A stretch of DNA of 8,189 bases. Source: CAYXVF01 sp964468125. GTDB lineage: Bacteria; Myxococcota; XYA12-FULL-58-9; CAYXVF01. Made by a program: the position numbers and the translations under genes. A model generated the notes under the pieces. That model did not search any database, had not been told where the DNA came from, and saw only the letters and a list, made by a program, of their open reading frames with translations. Every line of letters starts with the position of its first letter. Within the stretch, counting starts at the first letter, position 1. Shown here piece after piece: positions 5,860 through 8,189 of the stretch. The stretch lies in the NCBI GenBank assembly GCA_964468125.1, contig CAYXVF010000169.1, forward strand, positions 1-8,189, read 5' to 3'.

Positions 5860-6882
5860 ATGAGACGATTCATGACCATCGGCGCGATGCTGCTGTGCGG
5901 ATGCGGCGAGATCACCAACGAGGACCTGGTTTTTCTCGCCGCCGTTCCCACGGCCGAGGAGCTGCAGGTCGTGGTCGAGGAGTCCCAGGTTTCAGCGAGT
6001 GGCCAGAGCCTGCAGCAGCAAAGCGCGCAAACGGTAGGCGAGCCTTCCGGGACCTACGCCTCCTTGTCGGGCATCGCCCGAGATCTGAACGCGCACGTCG
6101 ACTTCATTCTGGATTTCGTCAACGAGCTCGGCCGTGGAGCGGAGCCGACCGAGCGGGGAGAAGACCGCCGGGTTTGGGGGCCCTTTCGGGAGGAGACGGG
6201 TCCGGTGTTGCGCTTGGAGATCAGGCGCTCCTTTGTCGATGGGAAGCCGACCTACACCTTCTGTCTTCACGCCGCGCGACCGGAGAGCATCATTGGTGAC
6301 CCTGAATGTTCGCCGGATCGCCGAGTGACCGACGGGAGCAACGGCTGGCGCGCCTTCCTCTATGGCTCGGCATCGCCTTTGAACGCGGTGGAAGGGGCTC
6401 GCACGGGGGAGGGCGTCTTTACTCTCGATTTCGAGGCGGCCCGCGCGGTGGGTACGGAGCTCGATCCCGGCGACGAAGGACGCTTTTCCTTCGAGTATGC
6501 CTACGCGGAGGGTGGAGTGGCGAAGGATCTGGACGTGACCTTCACGCCCCGTGAAGAGCCCATTCCAGGTTTGCCGGACCTCTATTGGGCCTATTCCCTC
6601 GAACGAGGCGGGGACGTGCGCTTCTACGTCGAGTTTGCCGAGAATGCGGAGGACACGAACCCGCAGAATCTCGAGCTGACGCAGATCGACTCGTGCTGGA
6701 ACCTCGCGAGTGCGGGGAGAGCGACCTTCACCGTCAGCGAAGGTGACGTTCCACCGACGGCGACCGTTCAGGGGACCGAGTGTTGGGACTCGAGTCGTGC
6801 CCAGACCTATCTGCGCTTCCAGCTGGAAAGCATGGTCTTTGAGGTTGGGGATGCCGCCGCGTGCCCGCCCGCGTGCCAGTGA
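5860..6882 (+). CDS. Lipoprotein of unknown function, last gene of the caspase cluster
   Basis: This 340-residue protein has a short signal with basic residues at 2-3, a hydrophobic stretch and lipobox LCGC, making Cys15 the lipidated residue. Cys at position -2 (Cys13) is unusual for a lipobox. The mature start NEDLVFLAAVPTAEEL resembles, from memory, a common opening of Myxococcota lipoproteins. The rest looks like a beta-rich extracytoplasmic protein. Six further cysteines lie in close pairs (135/150, 279/308, 335/339), suggesting three disulfides. No enzyme motif is visible. It begins 49 bases after the caspase stop with GAGGG at 5849-5853 as ribosome site. ATG at 5872 (Met5) is a possible alternative but would leave a very short, uncharged signal. 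It may be an outer-membrane partner or substrate of the caspase-like protein, which is inferred only from position. Confidence 0.87.
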   Translation: MRRFMTIGAMLLCGCGEITNEDLVFLAAVPTAEELQVVVEESQVSASGQSLQQQSAQTVGEPSGTYASLSGIARDLNAHVDFILDFVNELGRGAEPTERGEDRRVWGPFREETGPVLRLEIRRSFVDGKPTYTFCLHAARPESIIGDPECSPDRRVTDGSNGWRAFLYGSASPLNAVEGARTGEGVFTLDFEAARAVGTELDPGDEGRFSFEYAYAEGGVAKDLDVTFTPREEPIPGLPDLYWAYSLERGGDVRFYVEFAENAEDTNPQNLELTQIDSCWNLASAGRATFTVSEGDVPPTATVQGTECWDSSRAQTYLRFQLESMVFEVGDAAACPPACQ

Positions 6883-6888
6883 AAGTCG

Positions 6889-7896
6889 TCACCAGCCCGA
6901 GACGACGACCAGCATGATCGTTTCGTGCTGACGATCCGCCCAGCGCGTCTTGTAGGGCACGTCCGTTCCGAGGTCGTAGTCGACGATTCCGCGTTCCTCC
7001 AGGCGTCGCATCGTCTCGAGCTGCACCACGTTGCCCAAGGAGAAGCGCTCGTAAGCGGAGTCGAAGCTGAACTGGAGGCCACGATAGCTGTTTCCGAACA
7101 GGCCGCCGAGAATGTAGGCGACGTCCTGGCCGTTGTGTCGCGCAAAAGACAGATCGAGCGTGCCCCGCTCGGCGAGTCGGCGGACGATGCGCAGGTAGAG
7201 CTCGCGCATGCCCCCTTCGGTGATTCCACTCTGCTCCCGACCTTTCCAGCTGCGGCGCTCCACTTCGAGGATGCGCCTGTAGAGCGCGTCCGGATCCCTA
7301 GTCGAGGGGGACACGGTGACGAGCTCGATTCCCGCGTCCTCACAACGGCGCTTGGCGCGCTCGGCGCTTCGACGGAAGTTTCGGGAGCGGCGGGAGAGAT
7401 AGGCGTCAACGCCGCCGCGGAGGTCGGCGATGTGACGGACCGTGCTCGGCCCTTGACGCAGCTCGAAAAACGGGACGAGCGCGCGCGCCACCTGGGAGAG
7501 AAAACGAGAGTTGGGCGTGAGGCCGCACAGAAGCGCCAGGTCGAAGCCCTCGCGCTCGCCGTGCAGGAGCTGGGCTGCGCGTTTGGCGAGGCTGTCGGTC
7601 TTCTCACCGACGAGCGGACAGGCCAAACACCAGGCAGCCTCGAGCGGCTGAAGAAACCGTCGTCCGTCGTCGGCAAGGGCGAGGGTGGTGGCGAGATAGC
7701 CGTCCTCGCAGCGCCAGATCCGCGGTTGCCGCTCAGGCATGAGGGCGTGGTGCGCCGGCAGGATCCAGTCCGTGGAGGAGCAGAAGCCGTCGATGTCCGG
7801 GGTTCGTGCCACCAGACGGTCGAATTCGACGCGTTCCTGGTCGAACTCGCTGAGCGAGAGGGCTTGCCAGGTGTTCTTGTTCGCCGGTCGGTTCAA
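6889..7896 (-). CDS. FemAB/CelD-like GNAT acyltransferase (Acetyltransf_6 type)
   Basis: This cytoplasmic protein of 335 residues has the two-part layout of the Acetyltransf_6 (CelD/FemAB-like GNAT) family. An N-terminal half carries the FCSSTDWILP segment (38-47) and a second half (about 165-320) carries the acyl-CoA fold: AYLSRRSRNFRRSAERAKRR, ERRSWKG, LDLSFARHNGQDVAYILGG, the FSFDSAYERFSLGN segment, and DYDLGTDVPYKTRW at 307-319. Relatives act in exopolysaccharide or cell-wall modification; the substrate here is unknown. The start is TTG at 7896-7894. The frame is closed upstream by a TAG at 7935-7933 with no ATG or GTG between, so TTG is the earliest possible start. It begins four bases after the upstream gene's stop, suggesting translational coupling. 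Its stop is six bases from the stop of the convergent lipoprotein gene. Confidence 0.87.
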   Translation of the reverse strand: MNRPANKNTWQALSLSEFDQERVEFDRLVARTPDIDGFCSSTDWILPAHHALMPERQPRIWRCEDGYLATTLALADDGRRFLQPLEAAWCLACPLVGEKTDSLAKRAAQLLHGEREGFDLALLCGLTPNSRFLSQVARALVPFFELRQGPSTVRHIADLRGGVDAYLSRRSRNFRRSAERAKRRCEDAGIELVTVSPSTRDPDALYRRILEVERRSWKGREQSGITEGGMRELYLRIVRRLAERGTLDLSFARHNGQDVAYILGGLFGNSYRGLQFSFDSAYERFSLGNVVQLETMRRLEERGIVDYDLGTDVPYKTRWADRQHETIMLVVVSGW

Positions 7897-7900
7897 GGCC

Positions 7901-8189
7901 CTACCGTTGTCGCACTCGGCGGCGTGCTTCGTCTAGGGCCCGCACCTTGATGCGCTGGTACTCGCCGGCGTTTGCCGCGATGGGCTCAGGCCAGCGCTCG
8001 AGGGGGAGGAGGGCCGCTCCGCGGTGCTCGAGCAGGCTTCGCCAGTCTTCGACGCGCTGCTTCAGGTACTCCGAGACGCGCTCATTGCGCAGGAGAACCG
8101 GGCCGAAGAGCATTTCGAGCGGATCGGAGGGAGGGGATGCGTCCCGGGAGAAGGCGACCACCTCGTAAAAACGACGTCCGTCGTAGGCC
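7901..8189 (-). CDS. 3' end of an unrecognised protein-coding gene (5' end beyond window)
   Basis: The frame is open from the right edge to a TAG at 7903-7901, giving 95 C-terminal residues. An internal GTG at 8161 is not the likely start, because the frame continues upstream with protein-like sequence (AYDGRRFYEVV). The visible part is helical and charged, with GPVLLRNERVSEYLKQRVEDW and a basic tail ending RRRVRQR. I do not recognise the family. It ends four bases before the acyltransferase start and is probably in the same operon, which would suit a polysaccharide-related role, but nothing in the fragment shows this. Confidence 0.7.
   Translation of the reverse strand, partial: AYDGRRFYEVVAFSRDASPPSDPLEMLFGPVLLRNERVSEYLKQRVEDWRSLLEHRGAALLPLERWPEPIAANAGEYQRIKVRALDEARRRVRQR

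Noticed and set aside
6883..6888. Bidirectional terminator between the convergent genes
   Set aside because: Only six bases separate the stop codons and no hairpin with a T-run is apparent around them.
6925..7950. 341-codon plus-strand open frame opposite the acyltransferase
   Set aside because: The minus-strand frame has recognisable GNAT motifs throughout. The plus-strand product has no domain and looks like an antisense shadow.

Overview
The window is GC-rich, densely packed chromosomal DNA from a Gram-negative bacterium with many lipoproteins and secreted proteins. The combination of an ECF sigma factor, a membrane protein with a DUF4384-like periplasmic domain, a secreted caspase-like protein and myxobacterial-style lipoproteins suggests the Myxococcota (Polyangia/Sandaracinus-like). 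That placement is inferred from protein style alone. I see no RNA gene, insertion sequence, CRISPR array or origin.

Layout. (1) 1-1418, minus: a large lipoprotein gene running off the left edge, with two tandem cysteine-containing beta modules. (2) 1419-1495: a short divergent spacer. (3) 1496-2710, plus: a polytopic GT-C (family 39-like) glycosyltransferase. (4) 2776-6882, plus: a compact cluster of ECF sigma factor (2776-3339), cysteine-free single-pass membrane protein with a putative anti-sigma N-terminus (3416-4171), secreted caspase-like protease fused to a predicted outer-membrane beta-barrel (4191-5810) and a lipoprotein (5860-6882). (5) 6889-7896, minus: a FemAB/CelD-like GNAT acyltransferase, convergent with the cluster. 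Four bases upstream of it is the 3' end of an unrecognised gene (7901-8189) that enters from the right edge.

How the parts may work together. The four-gene cluster reads as one envelope-associated regulatory and effector unit. The sigma factor would be held or tuned by the membrane protein encoded just after it. The caspase gene begins 19 bases after the membrane-protein gene, so it is probably co-transcribed. The sigma gene and the membrane-protein gene share an upstream motif, TTTTTCGG-N16-GGTCT(A/T), which looks like an ECF-type promoter pair and suggests autoregulation. A related GGTCTA box lies before the lipoprotein gene. The most unusual protein is the caspase: it has a Sec signal, a His/Cys catalytic dyad, a canonical EF-hand-type loop, a middle beta domain and about eight candidate beta-strands at the C-terminus. 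This could be a protease anchored in the outer membrane. The functional links are inference; the gene order, motifs and domain pattern are read directly from the sequence.
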